From the NCBI GenBank assembly GCA_022824465.1, contig JAJDZV010000004.1:248001-312000 (forward strand): a stretch of 64,000 nt of DNA, in the 5' to 3' direction. Made by a program: the position numbers and the translations under genes. The notes below the pieces were generated by a model, which worked only from the letters and a program-made list of their open reading frames with translations, was not told where the DNA came from and ran no database searches. Below are positions 62,729 to 64,000 of the stretch, piece after piece (the first letter of the stretch is position 1; every line of letters starts with the position of its first letter). The stretch is from Anaerolineae bacterium (GTDB lineage: Bacteria; Chloroflexota; Anaerolineae; Aggregatilineales; Phototrophicaceae).

Positions 62729-63850
62729 ATGAGCAACCGACCGCCCGTCTACCCCTTCACCGCCATCGTCAGCCAGGACATGATGAAGCTCGCGCTGATC
62801 CTCAACGCCATCGATATGCGCATCGGCGGCGTGCTCATTCGCGGCGAACGCGGCACCGGCAAGTCGACCGCCGCCCGCGCCCTCGCCGCCCTCTTGCCCG
62901 AAATCAACGTCATCGCCGATTCGCCCTTCAACGACGACCCCAACCGGCCCGAATCCTGGTCGGATTTCGCCCGCGACAAATACCATGACTGCCCCGAAAT
63001 CCCCACATCGCGCCGGCGCATCAGCTTTGTCGACCTGCCCGTCAGCGCCACCGAAGACCGCGTGGTCGGCACCCTCGATATCGAAAAAGCCATCCAATTC
63101 GGCGAACGCCACTTCGATACCGGCGTCCTCGCCAACGCCAACCGCGGCATCCTCTACGTCGATGAGATTAACCTGCTTGATGACCACATCGTCGATCTTC
63201 TCCTCGATAGCGCCGCCATGGGGGTCAACATCGTCGAACGCGAAGGCATCAGCTTTAGCCACCCCGCCCGCTTCATCCTGGTCGGCACCATGAACCCCGA
63301 AGAAGGCGACCTGCGCCCGCAATTGCTCGACCGCTTCGCCCTATCCGTCGACGTCACCGGCATCAAAGACGCTGCCGACCGCATCGAAATCCTCGAGCGT
63401 CACATCGCCTACGAAAACGATCCGCTCGACTTCAAAACCGAATGGGACCCAGTCGACCAACGGCTCTCGCAGCGCATCGCCGCCGCGCGCGAAATCATCG
63501 ACCAGGTTACCCACACCACGCACGACCTTCGCGTCATCGCCAGCATCACCAGCGACCTGCGCATCGACGGCCACCGCGCCGACCTCGTCATCCTCAAAGC
63601 CGCCCGCGCCCACGCCGCCTTCGAAGGCAGAACCGCCATCAACGACCGTGATATCACCACCGCCATTCGTCTGACCATCCCCCATCGCCTCAAACGCGGA
63701 CCCTTCAGCGACGCCCAAGCCGACCTCAACGCCGTCGAAGCCGCCGTGGACGAGAAACGCCAGGAAATCGGCGAAGGCGAAGAAGAAGGCGAATTCAGCG
63801 AAAACAGCGACGAACAAGCCGCGCAAACTAAAAAAAAAGTGAGTCTTTAA
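62729..63850 (+). CDS. chlI: Mg/Co-chelatase AAA+ subunit (I-type), zero-frame product
   Basis: 373 residues. Walker A RGERGTGKSTAARALA, Walker B GILYVDEINLLDDHIVDLLLD, the insertion VVGTLDIEKAIQFGERHF, sensor GTMNPEEGDLRPQLLDRFA and the C-terminal helical bundle of ChlI/BchI are complete. It powers insertion of Mg2+ into protoporphyrin or Co2+ into a corrin precursor. After about residue 350 the sequence becomes acidic (GEGEEEGEFSENSDEQ), the start of a linker expected in D-type subunits, then reads KKKVSL and stops. The stop is 12 bases beyond nine consecutive A; the -1 frame continues the acidic linker. So this is probably the first product of a frameshifted chlI-D gene rather than a separate chlI. 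Confidence 0.9.
   Translation: MSNRPPVYPFTAIVSQDMMKLALILNAIDMRIGGVLIRGERGTGKSTAARALAALLPEINVIADSPFNDDPNRPESWSDFARDKYHDCPEIPTSRRRISFVDLPVSATEDRVVGTLDIEKAIQFGERHFDTGVLANANRGILYVDEINLLDDHIVDLLLDSAAMGVNIVEREGISFSHPARFILVGTMNPEEGDLRPQLLDRFALSVDVTGIKDAADRIEILERHIAYENDPLDFKTEWDPVDQRLSQRIAAAREIIDQVTHTTHDLRVIASITSDLRIDGHRADLVILKAARAHAAFEGRTAINDRDITTAIRLTIPHRLKRGPFSDAQADLNAVEAAVDEKRQEIGEGEEEGEFSENSDEQAAQTKKKVSL
63830..63838 (+). promoter_or_regulatory. Slippery A9 run, candidate -1 ribosomal frameshift site
   Basis: Zero frame reads ACT AAA AAA AAA GTG. The heptamer A AAA AAA at 63832-63838 satisfies the X XXY YYZ rule. The -1 frame has a TAA at 63829-63831 and is open after it, so any shift must happen within the run. 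The zero-frame stop is TAA 63848-63850. Confidence 0.55.
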
Positions 63851-64000
63851 GTGGCGAAGGCGAACCCCAAGAGCAAGAACTCGGCCAAACCGAAGCCGCG
63901 CCCCAAGACGTCTTTCCGACCGCCGACGCCCGCTGGTGGGAAGGCGGCCAGCAGATCGAGTCCAAAGCCGAATTCGAAACGCGCAAACTCAACACCCAGC
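63838..64000 (+). CDS. -1-frame continuation of the chelatase gene (D-type linker, partial)
   Basis: The frame beginning AGT at 63838 is open to the window edge (54 codons). The product starts SESLSGEGEPQEQELGQTEA and reaches an aromatic DARWWEGG segment. Its acidic, Gln-rich character continues the tail of the AAA+ domain, as in ChlD/BchD-type subunits where such a linker joins the AAA+ half to a C-terminal von Willebrand A domain. The vWA part would lie beyond the window. It is either reached by frameshift or joined to the previous frame by a base-count error in the A run. Confidence 0.6.

Noticed and set aside
63851..64000. GTG-started frame right after the chelatase stop
   Set aside because: Lys/Pro/Ser low-complexity product with no family; the -1 frame of the same bases gives the expected acidic linker instead.
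1..64000. CRISPR arrays, insertion sequences, prophage or tRNA genes
   Set aside because: I looked for regular repeats, transposase motifs, integrase motifs and tRNA T-loop/acceptor patterns and found none beyond the tmRNA; an exhaustive search was not possible by eye.

Overview
The window is one contiguous piece of a bacterial chromosome: GC-rich, densely coded, with no insertion sequence, CRISPR array, rRNA or tRNA gene that I can see. It carries core genes (ssrA, pth, mfd, rpoB, primary sigma factor, dnaG, fused glyQS and a complete 14-gene complex I operon) plus scattered accessory genes. I infer an aerobic or facultatively respiring member of Chloroflexota (Anaerolineae-like). The inference rests on the style of the accessory genes (GldG/DUF4340 cluster, DUF4397-like and SH3b-like extracellular modules, PhyH, serine hydrolases); no rRNA is present to prove it, so it is moderate confidence only.

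Layout. 1-59: start of an FAD-dependent oxidoreductase running off the left edge. 266-652: tmRNA with its own promoter and a terminator just downstream. 718-7301 (+): lipoprotein, STAS-like protein, ABC exporter, nitrilase-family amidohydrolase, peptidyl-tRNA hydrolase fused to a TPR tail, serine hydrolase. 7298-8473 (-): a second, secreted serine hydrolase. 8908-14428 (+): mfd and a multispanning GT39-like protein. 14439-17276: YbaK-type deacylase, PhyH dioxygenase, small membrane protein, EamA transporter. 17398-34577 (-): nuoABCDEFGHIJKLMN with an extra small gene between nuoF and nuoG. 34845-39608 (-): a solitary rpoB. 39960-46091: methyltransferase, ABC-F ATPase, degenerate M19 dipeptidase, small membrane protein, GT4 glycosyltransferase, endonuclease V. 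46124-52908 (-): primary sigma factor, dnaG, glyQS. 53051-57954 (-): an ABC-2/GldG/DUF4340 system. 58123-62603: PfkB sugar kinase, FHA-like/SH3b membrane protein, rhodanese, LysR regulator. 62729 to the right edge: a magnesium/cobalt-chelatase AAA+ gene.

Two signals stand out. First, the chelatase reading frame stops 12 bases after a run of nine A, and the -1 frame continues as an acidic linker typical of the D-type chelatase subunit. This looks like programmed frameshifting making I-type and D-type subunits from one gene, unless it is a homopolymer error. Second, four membrane subunits of complex I (H, J, L, M) carry extra sequence, and by standard topology all of it falls on the outer, proton-rich face. 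The largest is about 260 residues of tandem DUF4397-like beta domains inside NuoJ. Together they suggest an outer-face cap on complex I that I do not recognise from described enzymes.

Other points: four of six convergent gene pairs overlap by exactly 4 bp at their stop codons; RpoB carries a large coiled-coil-rich insertion and has no adjacent rpoC; and several proteins are unusual fusions or probable pseudoenzymes.
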